Positions 48,478 through 56,929 are shown, numbered from the stretch's first letter. The stretch: 64,000 nt of DNA from Flavobacterium pectinovorum (GCF_022802975.1 NZ_JAFEVZ010000006.1:248001-312000), one strand, 5' to 3'. Program-made: numbers and translations. Notes: generated by a model not told the origin, from the letters alone.

Positions 48478-48487
48478 TTAATATAAT

Positions 48488-49074
48488 ATGAGTACAATTC
48501 CAGATCAACATTATATTGATAAAATTCTGCAGGGCGAAACCAGTTCTTTTGCCGTGCTGGTTGATCGTTACAAAGACATGATTTTTACTCTTGCCCTTAA
48601 AATGGTTAAAAACAGAGAAGAAGCTGAAGAGGTTGCTCAGGACACTTTTATTAAAATATTACTTGTTTAAGTAAATTTAAAGGCGATTCTAAATTTTCTA
48701 CCTGGATTTACAAAATAGCTTACAACACTTGCTTAGACCGTTTGAAGAAAAACAAAAAAGAAGACAATACTATTTCGATAGATGAATTTTCCAGCCATCT
48801 GATTAAAACAATGGACAATGCTTTGAGTGCTTTAGAAGACAAAGAACGAAAACAAGCCATTCAAAATTGCTTAAATTTGTTACCGGGTGAAGAAAATTTC
48901 CTGCTGACTTTATTCTATTTTGAAGATCAGAATTTGGAAGAAATTGGCAAAATCATGAATATTAATGCTAATAATGTCAAAGTAAAATTATTTAGAAGCC
49001 GACAAAAATTAGCCGCAATTTTGAAAAAACAATTAGAACCGGAAACAATTGATTATTATGAAAGAAGAAGATAA
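48488..49074 (+). pseudogene. ECF-type RNA polymerase sigma factor, frameshifted
   Basis: The first 58 codons encode sigma region 2 (ILQGETSSFAVLVDRYKDMI and REEAEEVAQDTFIKI), then hit a stop. The rest (LSKFKGDSKFSTWIYKIAY, a linker, and region 4 EENFLLTLFYFEDQNLEE with NANNVKVKLFRSRQKL) continues in another frame. Adding one T at 48659-48661, giving KIFTCLSKFKGD, restores one protein of 195 residues. Either the gene is inactive in this strain, or one T was missed in sequencing a short T run. The downstream membrane protein gene overlaps its end by 17 bases. Confidence 0.85.
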
Positions 49075-49453
49075 AAACATAGAAAATCTTATTGAGAAAA
49101 TGATGGCCGAAAACACTTTACAATCGCCATCTGCCGACTTTACTTCGAACTTAATGTCGCAAATTTTTGTTGTCGAAAAAGTAAAAATAAAACCTTACAA
49201 ACCATTGATTTCTATTTCAACATGGATATTTATTGGAATTCTTTTAGCTCTTTTGGTTATTTATAATGTCTTTTTTGCAGGAGCAGAAAATAATCCGGAA
49301 ATAGGGAAATCTTATTCTGATAAAATTTCCGGAATTGTTTCCGGAATTCATATTTCTAAAACTACATTGTATGCTATTTTAATCGTTCCTTTTATGGTTT
49401 TGATTCAGATTGGAGTTTTGAAAAATTATTTTGATAAGAAGTATCAGCTGTAA
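49058..49453 (+). CDS. Small two-helix membrane protein, possible anti-sigma partner
   Basis: The product has about 131 residues. A soluble N-terminal part of about 50 residues (KEEDKNIENLIEKMMAENTL) is followed by two membrane helices, ISTWIFIGILLALLVIYNVFF and TLYAILIVPFMVLIQIGVL. The start ATG at 49058 overlaps the sigma gene end, so the two are translationally linked. The cytoplasmic-N, membrane-anchored layout and the position directly after an ECF sigma gene suggest an anti-sigma role, but there is no recognisable anti-sigma domain. Confidence 0.65.
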   Translation: MKEEDKNIENLIEKMMAENTLQSPSADFTSNLMSQIFVVEKVKIKPYKPLISISTWIFIGILLALLVIYNVFFAGAENNPEIGKSYSDKISGIVSGIHISKTTLYAILIVPFMVLIQIGVLKNYFDKKYQL

Positions 49454-49470
49454 ATTAATTCATCAAAGAA

Positions 49471-50355
49471 ATGAAAACAAAAAAAATACACACCTATTCA
49501 CTCTTAATATCGTTGTTTTTTATCACTAGTTATGCATCAGCACTTCCGCCAAACTTTACTACTAAGGAAATAAAATTTGTTAGTGAAGGAGTTTCACTCG
49601 CCGGAACTGTTTTTACACCCAACAAAGTACAGGCAGCCGTCGTGATTGTTCATGGATCTGGACAAGAAAAAAGAATGTTAAACTTTGCTAAAACTCTAGC
49701 CAACAATGGAATTGCAGTTTTAACATACGATAAACGTGGAGTCGGAGCATCGGCTGGTGTATATGCGGGCCCTGAAGTTGGAACTAACAATGTTGATTTC
49801 TCAAATTTGAATCTTTTGTCTTTAGATGCGAGTGCTGCTGTAAATACTTTATTTAAATCTTTATCCAATAATAAAATACCAATTGGCTTAATAGGCGGTA
49901 GTCAAGCTGGGTGGATCATTCCATTGGCTGCAGAAAAAAATAAGAAAGTTCAATTTATGACCATATTTAGCGGCGCTCTTATAACGGTTAAAGAACAATT
50001 GAGATTTCAATTTTATACAAATGGGAATAAAAATTTCTGGGATACGCACTCAGAAGAAGATGCCAGAAAACATGTATTCAATGACCCGGACAAATATGAG
50101 TTTATTGATACAAATCCTAATGATGTTCTTTCTAAATTATCAATTCCGGGAATCTGGATTTTTGGAGGTAAAGACATTCAGGTTCCTATAAAGCTATCCA
50201 TCGAATATCTTAGCAAATTGAAATCTAAAGGAAAAAATTATGAATATAAATTATTTCCAAACTTGGGTCACAATACAGCATTTTCAGACGATGAAGAACC
50301 TATGAAAGATGCAATCGATTGGATTAAAAATGTAGGGGAATTAAAGAAAAACTAG
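49471..50355 (+). CDS. Exported alpha/beta hydrolase
   Basis: The 294-residue protein has a signal peptide (ending SYASA). Its alpha/beta-hydrolase core has the oxyanion region VVIVHGSGQEKR, the nucleophile elbow IGGSQAGW (about 140-147), an acid in IWIFGGKDIQVP and the histidine in NLGHNTAFSDDE. The substrate is unknown; an esterase or peptidase is plausible. It follows the sigma/anti-sigma-like pair by 17 bases and may be transcribed with it. Confidence 0.82.
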   Translation: MKTKKIHTYSLLISLFFITSYASALPPNFTTKEIKFVSEGVSLAGTVFTPNKVQAAVVIVHGSGQEKRMLNFAKTLANNGIAVLTYDKRGVGASAGVYAGPEVGTNNVDFSNLNLLSLDASAAVNTLFKSLSNNKIPIGLIGGSQAGWIIPLAAEKNKKVQFMTIFSGALITVKEQLRFQFYTNGNKNFWDTHSEEDARKHVFNDPDKYEFIDTNPNDVLSKLSIPGIWIFGGKDIQVPIKLSIEYLSKLKSKGKNYEYKLFPNLGHNTAFSDDEEPMKDAIDWIKNVGELKKN

Positions 50356-50631
50356 AGACACTATCACATCTTTACTGCAACACATTTAAACATCTTGATT
50401 TAAAGAAAAGTTGACTTTGTATTTGGCAATTTTAAAGGAAAAAGAAAATCTTCTTCTTTTAAAAAACTTAAATAAAATCTTAAAGCTTTTTCCCAAAATA
50501 AATATTGCAATTTAATTCTAAAAATTATATTTTGAGCACTGAACAAAACCTCAGACAATCACCTCGTTTACAATAGTTTTAACCCCGAAATCGATATCAT
50601 TTTTTTATGAAAATTTTGAGAACCTAAACCG

Positions 50632-50662
50632 TTGCAATATTGTAACTTATGAAGTATCTTTG
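50632..50662 (+). promoter_or_regulatory. Bacteroidota-type promoter of the PfkB kinase gene
   Basis: TTG (50632-50634), a 20-base spacer and TATCTTTG (50655-50662) match the TTG-N19-21-TAnnTTTG form of the housekeeping promoter. The start codon is 24 bases further on. The rest of the 330-base gap from 50356 is AT-rich and shows nothing else. Confidence 0.7.
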
Positions 50663-50685
50663 CACCTTAATTCGAAATTCATAAA

Positions 50686-51609
50686 ATGAATAAATTATTG
50701 ATTGTTGGAACGGTTGCTTTCGACGCGATTGAAACTCCTTTCGGAAAAACAGATAAAATATTAGGTGGTGCAGCAACATACATTGGTTTATCAGCATCCT
50801 TTTTTAACTTGCAATCGGCCATTGTTTCTGTAGTTGGCGACGATTTTCCTCAAGAACATTTAGACCTTTTAACTTCAAAAAATATTGATATCTCGGGTAT
50901 CGAAATTGTAAAAGGCGGAAAAACCTTTTTCTGGAGCGGTTTATACCACAACGATCTGAATTCAAGAGACACCTTGGTAACGGAGTTAAATGTTTTAGCT
51001 GACTTTCAGCCAAAAGTTCCTCAAAACTTTAAAGACTCAGATATCGTGATGTTAGGAAACCTGCATCCATTAGTACAAAGCAGTGTTTTAGATCAATTAG
51101 AGAAAAAACCAAAATTAGTAGTTTTAGACACTATGAATTTTTGGATGGACTGTGCTCTTCCTGAATTATTAGATGTAATTAAACGTGTTGACGTTATTAC
51201 AATCAATGACGAAGAAGCAAGACAACTTTCGGGTGAATATTCATTAGTAAAAGCAGCAGCTAAAATCCAGGAATTGGGACCAAAATATGTGGTAATCAAA
51301 AAAGGAGAACACGGCGCACTTTTATTCCACAACAGAGAAGTATTCTTTGCACCAGCATTGCCATTAGAAGATGTTTTTGATCCGACCGGAGCTGGAGACA
51401 CTTTTGCAGGCGGATTTTCAGGATTCATTGCACAAAGCGAAAACATTTCGTTTAACAATATGAAAAACGCCATTATTTACGGTTCAAATTTAGCTTCGTT
51501 CTGCGTAGAGAAATTTGGAACTGAGAGGATGGAAACCTTAAGCAAAGCCGAAGTAGCGATTCGATTACAGCAATTTAAGTCGTTAACTCAGTTTGACATA
51601 GAAATATAA
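50686..51609 (+). CDS. PfkB/ribokinase-family carbohydrate kinase
   Basis: The 307-residue kinase has the N-terminal GGAATYIGLSASFF and the C-terminal signature DPTGAGDTFAGGFSGF (about 231), with the catalytic aspartate in it. The substrate might be a sugar or a nucleoside and cannot be read from the sequence. It has a good promoter of its own and a terminator before purF. Confidence 0.88.
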   Translation: MNKLLIVGTVAFDAIETPFGKTDKILGGAATYIGLSASFFNLQSAIVSVVGDDFPQEHLDLLTSKNIDISGIEIVKGGKTFFWSGLYHNDLNSRDTLVTELNVLADFQPKVPQNFKDSDIVMLGNLHPLVQSSVLDQLEKKPKLVVLDTMNFWMDCALPELLDVIKRVDVITINDEEARQLSGEYSLVKAAAKIQELGPKYVVIKKGEHGALLFHNREVFFAPALPLEDVFDPTGAGDTFAGGFSGFIAQSENISFNNMKNAIIYGSNLASFCVEKFGTERMETLSKAEVAIRLQQFKSLTQFDIEI

Positions 51610-51617
51610 TGCTCACG

Positions 51618-51644
51618 AGCCTCGGTAAAACGGGGCTTTTTTAT
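51618..51644 (+). terminator. Terminator after the PfkB kinase gene
   Basis: The 7-bp stem AGCCTCG / CGGGGCT (one G-T pair) is followed by six T. It lies about 10 bases after the stop. Confidence 0.75.
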
Positions 51645-51690
51645 TACGTTAATACGCACACAACTTACAACAACACAAACACACAAAAAA

Positions 51691-53589
51691 ATGAGCGACG
51701 CTTTAAAACACGAATGTGGTATAGCCTTAGTTAGACTTCTTAAACCGCTTGAATATTACAAGGAAAAATACGGAACTGCTTTTTACGGGATACAAAAAAT
51801 GTATCTAATGATGGAAAAGCAACATAACCGTGGACAGGACGGTGCCGGTTTTGCAAGCATTAAATTAGACGTAGAACCCGGAGAACGATATATCAGCAGA
51901 GTTCGTTCTAATCATTCTCAGCCAATCCAGGATGTTTTCAAACAAATCAATGAACGTATCAGTGAGGAACTAAAAGCAAATCCGGAACTGAATGACAATA
52001 TAAAAGAATTAAAAGCAAACATACCTTATATAGGAGAATTGTTTTTAGGACACGTTCGTTACGGAACTTTCGGAAAAAACAGTATCGAAAGCGTTCACCC
52101 TTTTTTACGCCAGAGTAACTGGATGCACCGTAATCTGATTTTGGCAGGAAACTTTAATATGACCAATGTTAAAGAGCTTTTCCAAAATTTAGTAGAACTT
52201 GGACAACATCCAAAAGAGATGGCCGATACCGTTACAGTAATGGAAAAAATTGGTCACTTTTTGGACAAAGAAGTAATGCAATTATATCAGGACTGTAAAG
52301 CAGAAGGTTATTCAAAAAGAGAAGCCTCTCCGGTAATTGCAGAACGTCTGGATCTTGCAAAAATACTAACACGCTCGGCAAAAAATTTAGATGGCGGGTA
52401 TGCAATGGCCGGTTTATTAGGTCATGGAGACGCATTTGTTTTTAGAGACCCGGCAGGTATTCGTCCGGCGTATTTCTATCAGGATGACGAAGTTGTTGTT
52501 GTAGCTTCAGAAAGACCTGTTATTCAAACCGTATTTAATGTTCCTTTTGAAAGTGTTCAGGAGATTGAACCGGGAAATGCCTTAATTATAAAGAAAAACG
52601 GAAAAGTTACCATGAATCAAATTCTGGAACCAACCGTTAAAAAAGCCTGTTCTTTTGAAAGAATTTATTTCTCAAGAGGAAGTGATGCTGAAATTTATCA
52701 GGAACGTAAAAATTTAGGAAAATTAATTTTACCTGCTGTTCTTCAATCAATTGACAGCGATACAGATAACACAGTTTTCTCCTATATCCCAAACACAGCT
52801 GAAACTTCATTTTATGGTTTGGTTGAAGCTGCTCAGGATTTCTTAAATCAGAGAAAGAACAATTATATTTTAGAAAACAGAAATACACTTACAGCTGAAA
52901 CTTTACAAGAGTTACTGGCAGTAAAAATCCGTACGGAGAAAGTTGCCATTAAAGATGCTAAACTTAGAACCTTTATTACAGAAGACAGCAGCCGTGACGA
53001 TTTAGTGGCTCACGTTTACGATGTTACTTACGGAGTGATAAAACCAACTGATAATTTGGTTATTATTGATGACAGTATTGTTCGCGGTACTACATTAAAA
53101 ATGAGCATCATAAAAATGATGGATCGTTTAAAACCAAAACGTATCGTAATTGTTTCTTCTGCTCCACAAATTCGTTATCCGGATTGCTACGGAATTGATA
53201 TGGCAAAACTGGAAGGTCTTGTTGCTTTTAGAGCTGCTTTAGATTTATTAAAGGAAAGAAATTTATATCATATCGTTGACGAAGTGTATGCAAAATGCAA
53301 AGCTCAGGAAAATTATGCCGACACTGATGTTGTAAATTATGTAACCGCAATTTACGATCAATTTACCCCGGAAGAAATTTCAGACAGAATTGCTGAGATG
53401 TTAAGCTCTCCTGAAATCAATGCCGAAGTAAAAATTATCTTCCAAAAAGTAGAAGACTTACATATTGCCTGTCCGAAAAATCTTGGCGATTGGTATTTTA
53501 CCGGAGACTACCCAACACCCGGTGGAAATCGTGTTGTAAACAGAGCATTTATCAACTTTTATGAAGGAAAAAACGCAAGAGCATACTAA
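51691..53589 (+). CDS. purF: Amidophosphoribosyltransferase, long Bacteroidota form
   Basis: The 632-residue protein has a class II glutaminase domain that starts MSDALKHECGIALVRLL. The nucleophile cysteine follows an 8-residue leader, which suggests a propeptide that is cut off, as in Bacillus PurF. RGQDGAGFAS and HVRYGTFGKNS are further glutaminase blocks. The PRPP-binding motif LVIIDDSIVRGTTLKM lies near 460. At 632 residues it is about 130 longer than E. coli PurF, with extra sequence in the middle and at the C-terminus. It transfers ammonia to PRPP in the first step of purine synthesis. Confidence 0.85.
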   Translation: MSDALKHECGIALVRLLKPLEYYKEKYGTAFYGIQKMYLMMEKQHNRGQDGAGFASIKLDVEPGERYISRVRSNHSQPIQDVFKQINERISEELKANPELNDNIKELKANIPYIGELFLGHVRYGTFGKNSIESVHPFLRQSNWMHRNLILAGNFNMTNVKELFQNLVELGQHPKEMADTVTVMEKIGHFLDKEVMQLYQDCKAEGYSKREASPVIAERLDLAKILTRSAKNLDGGYAMAGLLGHGDAFVFRDPAGIRPAYFYQDDEVVVVASERPVIQTVFNVPFESVQEIEPGNALIIKKNGKVTMNQILEPTVKKACSFERIYFSRGSDAEIYQERKNLGKLILPAVLQSIDSDTDNTVFSYIPNTAETSFYGLVEAAQDFLNQRKNNYILENRNTLTAETLQELLAVKIRTEKVAIKDAKLRTFITEDSSRDDLVAHVYDVTYGVIKPTDNLVIIDDSIVRGTTLKMSIIKMMDRLKPKRIVIVSSAPQIRYPDCYGIDMAKLEGLVAFRAALDLLKERNLYHIVDEVYAKCKAQENYADTDVVNYVTAIYDQFTPEEISDRIAEMLSSPEINAEVKIIFQKVEDLHIACPKNLGDWYFTGDYPTPGGNRVVNRAFINFYEGKNARAY

Positions 53590-53604
53590 ATGAAAAGTTA
53601 AAAA

Positions 53605-53636
53605 ATGCATTTCATCGGATTTTTATGCATTTCATC
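53605..53636 (+). repeat. Pair of ATGCATTTCATC repeats upstream of the first sRNA promoter
   Basis: The 12-base word ATGCATTTCATC occurs at 53605-53616 and 53625-53636, exactly 20 bases apart, or about two helical turns. It ends seven bases before the -33 element at 53644. A regulator-binding site is possible. Confidence 0.45.
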
Positions 53637-53643
53637 CTATATT

Positions 53644-53675
53644 TTTGGGAAAAATGCAATGCTAGTATATCTTTG
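53644..53675 (+). promoter_or_regulatory. Promoter of tandem small RNA copy 1
   Basis: TTTG (53644-53647), a 20-base spacer and TATCTTTG (53668-53675) match the Bacteroidota promoter form. The predicted start is about 53680. Confidence 0.75.
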
Positions 53676-53679
53676 AGGA

Positions 53680-53750
53680 ACCATAACATTAGTAGGTTAA
53701 GTTTATGGTAGATTTGGGGCAAAAAAGGTGGAAGAAATTTCACCTTTTTT
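53680..53750 (+). ncRNA. Tandem small RNA, copy 1 (about 71 nt)
   Basis: The transcript would run from the promoter at 53644 to a terminator. A 5' hairpin forms from ACCATAA (53680-53686) and TTATGGT (53703-53709). The loop contains AGTAGGTTAAGT, which is identical in copy 2. ATTTGGGGC follows, and then the 3' terminator hairpin AAGGTGGAA-GAAA-TTTCACCTT. Copy 2 changes the T-A pair of this hairpin to C-G, so pairing is conserved. It does not look like a protein gene. It lies between purF and a lipoprotein gene. Confidence 0.75.
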
Positions 53751-53818
53751 ATTGGAATAAAGTTAAATTTTTAAAAATCAATCAGTTAATCGGATATTAT
53801 TGCTGTTAATCCAAAATA

Positions 53819-53850
53819 TTTGATATACATAACATAGTGCCATACATTTG
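53819..53850 (+). promoter_or_regulatory. Promoter of tandem small RNA copy 2
   Basis: TTTG (53819-53822), a 20-base spacer and TACATTTG (53843-53850). Every element is displaced exactly 175 bases from copy 1. Confidence 0.75.
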
Positions 53851-53854
53851 ATAT

Positions 53855-53925
53855 ACCATAAATTAAGTAGGTTAAGTATATGGTAAATTTGGGGCAAAAA
53901 AGGCGGAAGAAATTCCGCCTTTTTT
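53855..53925 (+). ncRNA. Tandem small RNA, copy 2 (about 71 nt)
   Basis: Same layout and length as copy 1. The 5' stem is ACCATA / TATGGT, the loop contains AGTAGGTTAAGT, ATTTGGGGC is unchanged, and the terminator hairpin is AAGGCGGAA-GAAA-TTCCGCCTT. Relative to copy 1, the hairpin swaps a T-A pair for C-G and a G-T wobble for G-C. The 175-base offset from -33 to terminator contains no insertions or deletions, while the 69-base spacer outside the unit differs. Confidence 0.75.
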
Positions 53926-53999
53926 ATTGAAATAAATGGACTGAAAATATTTTTTATTACTAAATTTCTTTATTATTGTCTAAATTTTAAACTCAACCT

Positions 54000-54374
54000 A
54001 TGAAACTCTTTAAACAAATTTTATTTTCAGTCTTTCTAAGCCTCTTTTTAGTTAATTGCTCAGGTACAAAATCCGTTACAGCAAAAGCAGACAATCAAAT
54101 TAATAATGAAAAAACTGCCGGTACTACTGAAAACGAAAACTCCTCTGAGAAAAAAACCACTCCTGACGGAAGCTCGATCAAAAATGCCATAAAAGTAAAC
54201 AGTGTGGCCGAAGAATATAAAATTGCAAAAAAACTTTGCCCAAATTGTACTATGAATGGTCAGGCTTTACTAAACGAAGGCAACAAACACTACGATTTAT
54301 TAAAATTAACCAATGAAAAAGGAGAAGAGGTCAAGTATTATTTTGATATTAACAGCTTCTTTGGGAAATGGTAA
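54000..54374 (+). CDS. Putative small lipoprotein
   Basis: The 124-residue protein has a lipoprotein signal (KLFKQILFSVFLSLFLVNC, cysteine at 20). A low-complexity N/T/E/K-rich linker (NNEKTAGTTENENSSEK) and a C-terminal domain of about 70 residues follow. That domain holds CPNC (about 80) and a run of charged and aromatic residues. I recognise no family. It follows the two small RNA units, whose terminators separate it from purF. Confidence 0.7.
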   Translation: MKLFKQILFSVFLSLFLVNCSGTKSVTAKADNQINNEKTAGTTENENSSEKKTTPDGSSIKNAIKVNSVAEEYKIAKKLCPNCTMNGQALLNEGNKHYDLLKLTNEKGEEVKYYFDINSFFGKW

Positions 54375-54381
54375 AAAAATA

Positions 54382-54419
54382 AAACCCGATTAATTCAGAA
54401 CGAACTAATCGGGTTTTTA
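54382..54419. terminator. Terminator between the lipoprotein gene and sodA
   Basis: The 11-bp stem AAACCCGATTA / TAATCGGGTTT with a 13-base loop has T on the plus side and T on the minus side, between convergent genes. Confidence 0.75.
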
Positions 54420-54434
54420 TTTATTTGAAAAAGA

Positions 54435-55046
54435 TTATTTATCTAAAGCAAATCTTCTTGCAACTTCTGTCCAGTTAATCACACTGAAAAAAGCTTCAAT
54501 ATAATCCGGTCTTCTGTTTTGGTAGTTTAAATAATAAGCATGCTCCCAAACATCCATTCCTAAAATTGGAGTTCCTCCGTTACCAGCAACTTCCGGCATT
54601 AATGGATTGTCCTGATTTGGAGTACCTACAACTTCTAATTTTCCTCCTTTTTGAACCGTTAACCAAGCCCATCCTGAACCAAATTGTGTTGCTCCGGCTT
54701 TAGCAAATTTTGCTTTAAACTCTTCGAAAGTTCCAAAAGAAGCCTCAATAGCCGCCAATAAATCGCCTGTTGGCAATCCTCCTCCATTTGGAGACATTAC
54801 TGTCCAAAACAAGTTATGGTTATAAAAACCTCCTCCATTGTTACGAACTGCAGCGTTTGATTTATCTAAGTTAATTAAGATATTTTCGATTGTTTTTCCT
54901 TCTAAATCTGTTCCTGCAATAGCAGCATTAAGATTTGTTGTATAGGCATTATGATGTTTAGAATGGTGGATTTCCATTGTACGCGCATCAATATGTGGTT
55001 CTAATGCGTCATAAGCATAAGGTAATTGTGGTAATTCAAAAGCCAT
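54435..55046 (-). CDS. sodA: Superoxide dismutase (Mn/Fe family, Mn-like)
   Basis: This is a 203-residue superoxide dismutase. Metal ligands lie in [14 protein letters not shown], in the [11 protein letters not shown] helix, and in the late [20 protein letters not shown]. The block NQDNPLMPE carries the glutamine pattern typical of manganese enzymes rather than the NAGTPL of iron ones. It disproportionates superoxide in the cytoplasm. No signal peptide. The gene is single. Confidence 0.93.
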   Translation of the reverse strand: MAFELPQLPYAYDALEPHIDARTMEIHHSKHHNAYTTNLNAAIAGTDLEGKTIENILINLDKSNAAVRNNGGGFYNHNLFWTVMSPNGGGLPTGDLLAAIEASFGTFEEFKAKFAKAGATQFGSGWAWLTVQKGGKLEVVGTPNQDNPLMPEVAGNGGTPILGMDVWEHAYYLNYQNRRPDYIEAFFSVINWTEVARRFALDK

Positions 55047-55181
55047 GATATATGATTTTATGATTTATAATAATTTATCCAAATTTATACATTTAACTTT
55101 GGAATAGAAAATACTATTTCGTTATAATTGAATTAAGTTAACCTATAATTGTTGTTTTTACACTAACCCCCCTGTAAATCT

Positions 55182-55856
55182 CTACTTTCCGTTAAAAGTT
55201 GTCATTGTATTTTCTAATCCTGCCGTACCGAAAGATTTGATAATTTCTGATGCAACTTCGAGCCTTTCAGGTAATTTTGTTTTTTCCTCTTCATCCCAGT
55301 CTCCTAAAACATAGTCAACCTGTTGTCCTTTTTTGAATTGATCACTGATCCCAAATCTGAAACGGGTGTATTGCTGTGTATTTAAAACAAGATTAATGTT
55401 CTTCAATCCGTTATGTCCACCATCACTCCCTTTTGGTTTGATTCGGATGGTTCCGAATGACAGGTTTAAATCATCTGTAATTACCAGAATATTTTCTAAC
55501 GGAATATTTTCTTTGTCAATCCAGTATTTTACTGCTTTTCCACTCAGGTTCATGTAGGTATTTGGTTTAAGCAGTAAAAAAGTTCTTCCTTTGAATTTAT
55601 ATTCAGCTAAGGCTCCCAATTTTACAGTTTCAAAGGAAAGGCTTTCTTTTCTGGCTAAAAAATCCAGGACTTTAAATCCGATGTTGTGTCTGGTGTTTAC
55701 GTATTCAGCACCAATATTTCCTAATCCGACAATTAAATATTTTTTACTCACGCTTTTTATATTGTTTTTTTGGTGTTCGTGAACCTCCGGTTTCATACTG
55801 ACTATGTTCTCTTCTTTTTGTGTTGATGAAAACAGTTTGTTTATCCATTTTATCAT
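55182..55856 (-). CDS. pth: Peptidyl-tRNA hydrolase
   Basis: The 224-residue protein has the family core from about residue 38. NTRHNIGFKVLDF carries the catalytic histidine, LKPNTYMNLSGKAV follows, and LVITDDLNLSFGTIRIKPKGSDGGHNGLKN supplies the conserved aspartate and GGHNG region. It releases peptides from tRNA. The first 38 residues are an extra charged N-terminal extension. It is downstream of rplY on the same strand, a usual Bacteroidota order. Confidence 0.94.
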   Translation of the reverse strand: MIKWINKLFSSTQKEENIVSMKPEVHEHQKNNIKSVSKKYLIVGLGNIGAEYVNTRHNIGFKVLDFLARKESLSFETVKLGALAEYKFKGRTFLLLKPNTYMNLSGKAVKYWIDKENIPLENILVITDDLNLSFGTIRIKPKGSDGGHNGLKNINLVLNTQQYTRFRFGISDQFKKGQQVDYVLGDWDEEEKTKLPERLEVASEIIKSFGTAGLENTMTTFNGK

Positions 55857-56065
55857 TTGGCAAAAGTAAGGTTAATTAAGGAATTAGAAAATGTGTCAAT
55901 TAGATAATTTATGGTGGTTGTGTTTTAATCACAGCGTTAGCCTTAAAAGGTTTCTCGCAGATTTTGCAGATGAAACAGATTTTTCAATCCTAAAAATTTT
56001 ATAAATCCTTTACTTTTCCTGATATCTCAACAACTTAGAGACTTATGAAAAAGATATTGTCTTGT

Positions 56066-56140
56066 TAGCCCTGACAGAAGCGGTATCCTTTTTCTGGTTT
56101 CTTTAACCAGGAAAAGATTTAGCGGATGGCAGGAATATCT
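56066..56140 (+). repeat. Dispersed structured repeat, copy 2
   Basis: It starts TAGCCCTGACAGAAGCGG, then TATCC and the hairpin CTTTTTCTGGTT / AACCAGGAAAAG (one G-U pair), then ATTTAGCGGATGGCAGG. The frame matches the copy at 6141, but the inner hairpin bases differ, so pairing is kept while sequence changes. It lies in the 461-base gap between pth and rplY; the remainder is AT-rich with a GCAGATTTTGCAGATGAAAC-type repeat near 55950. Confidence 0.6.
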
Positions 56141-56264
56141 GGTCTTGAAAAAAATCATATTTCTGCTTCTAAAAAAACTAACGACAAAGACTTCGACTCG
56201 GCTCAGTCTGACATCTTACACAATCCAACCTAAAAAACTTAGCATCTTAGAAACTTAGAAGCTA

Positions 56265-56300
56265 AAAAAAAAGCACCAACCTTTCGATTGATGCTTTTTG
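56265..56300 (-). terminator. Terminator after rplY
   Basis: The stem AAAAGCACCAA / TTGATGCTTTT (one mismatch) has an 8-base loop. On the minus strand it is followed by T and lies about 20 bases after the rplY stop. Confidence 0.7.
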
Positions 56301-56317
56301 TATGATTTGAAAAAAAA

Positions 56318-56929
56318 TTATTTTTTCTTTCCTTTTGCAGGAGCTTTTGCAGCTTTTGCAGCTTCCTGAGCAGCTTTCATAGCAGCACGAGAAATTCTTA
56401 CCTGAGCCACAACTGTGTTGTCCGGGTGCATAATTTTGTATTCTGGAGCACCAACTTTAGTAACATATAATTTGTTACCCATTTCAAGTGGAGTAATGTC
56501 AGCTTCAACAAAATCAGGAAGATTTGCCGGTAAAGCTTTTACTTTTAATTTACGAGTATTTAAACGTAAAACACCACCTGCAAGAACACCTTTAGATGTA
56601 CCAACGATTTTTACAGGAACTTCCATTGTGATTTCTTTATCATCAAATAATTGGAAGAAGTCGATGTGTAAAATTTTATCAGATACCGGGTGAACCTGAA
56701 TGTCTTGTAAAATTGCATTGAATGATTTTCCTTTTCCAAGCTCAATCACAACTGTGTGTGCGTTTGGAGTGTAAACCAAGTTTTTGAACGCTGCAGCGTC
56801 TGCTGAGAAGTGTACTGCCTGATTTCCTCCGTATAACACGCAAGGAACCGCTCCAGCATTACGTAAGGCTTTAGTTGACACTTTGCCCACGCTTTCTCTT
56901 TCTGATCCTTTAATTGTAATCGATTTCAT
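56318..56929 (-). CDS. rplY: 50S ribosomal protein L25/general stress protein Ctc
   Basis: The 203-residue protein is the long Ctc-like form of bL25. An N-terminal L25 domain ([21 protein letters not shown]) is followed by a TL5-type beta domain ([23 protein letters not shown]). The A/K-rich tail ends [14 protein letters not shown]. It binds 5S rRNA. It lies between prs and pth on the same strand. Confidence 0.95.
   Translation of the reverse strand: MKSITIKGSERESVGKVSTKALRNAGAVPCVLYGGNQAVHFSADAAAFKNLVYTPNAHTVVIELGKGKSFNAILQDIQVHPVSDKILHIDFFQLFDDKEITMEVPVKIVGTSKGVLAGGVLRLNTRKLKVKALPANLPDFVEADITPLEMGNKLYVTKVGAPEYKIMHPDNTVVAQVRISRAAMKAAQEAAKAAKAPAKGKKK

Noticed and set aside
53706-53902. A small reading frame MV(D/N)LGQKR(W/R)KKF(H/R)LFY within both small RNAs
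   Set aside because: The differences between copies change amino acids at D/N, W/R and H/R, and the last two are exactly those that keep the RNA stem paired, so selection looks to be on RNA structure rather than on a peptide. The frame also runs through the terminator.
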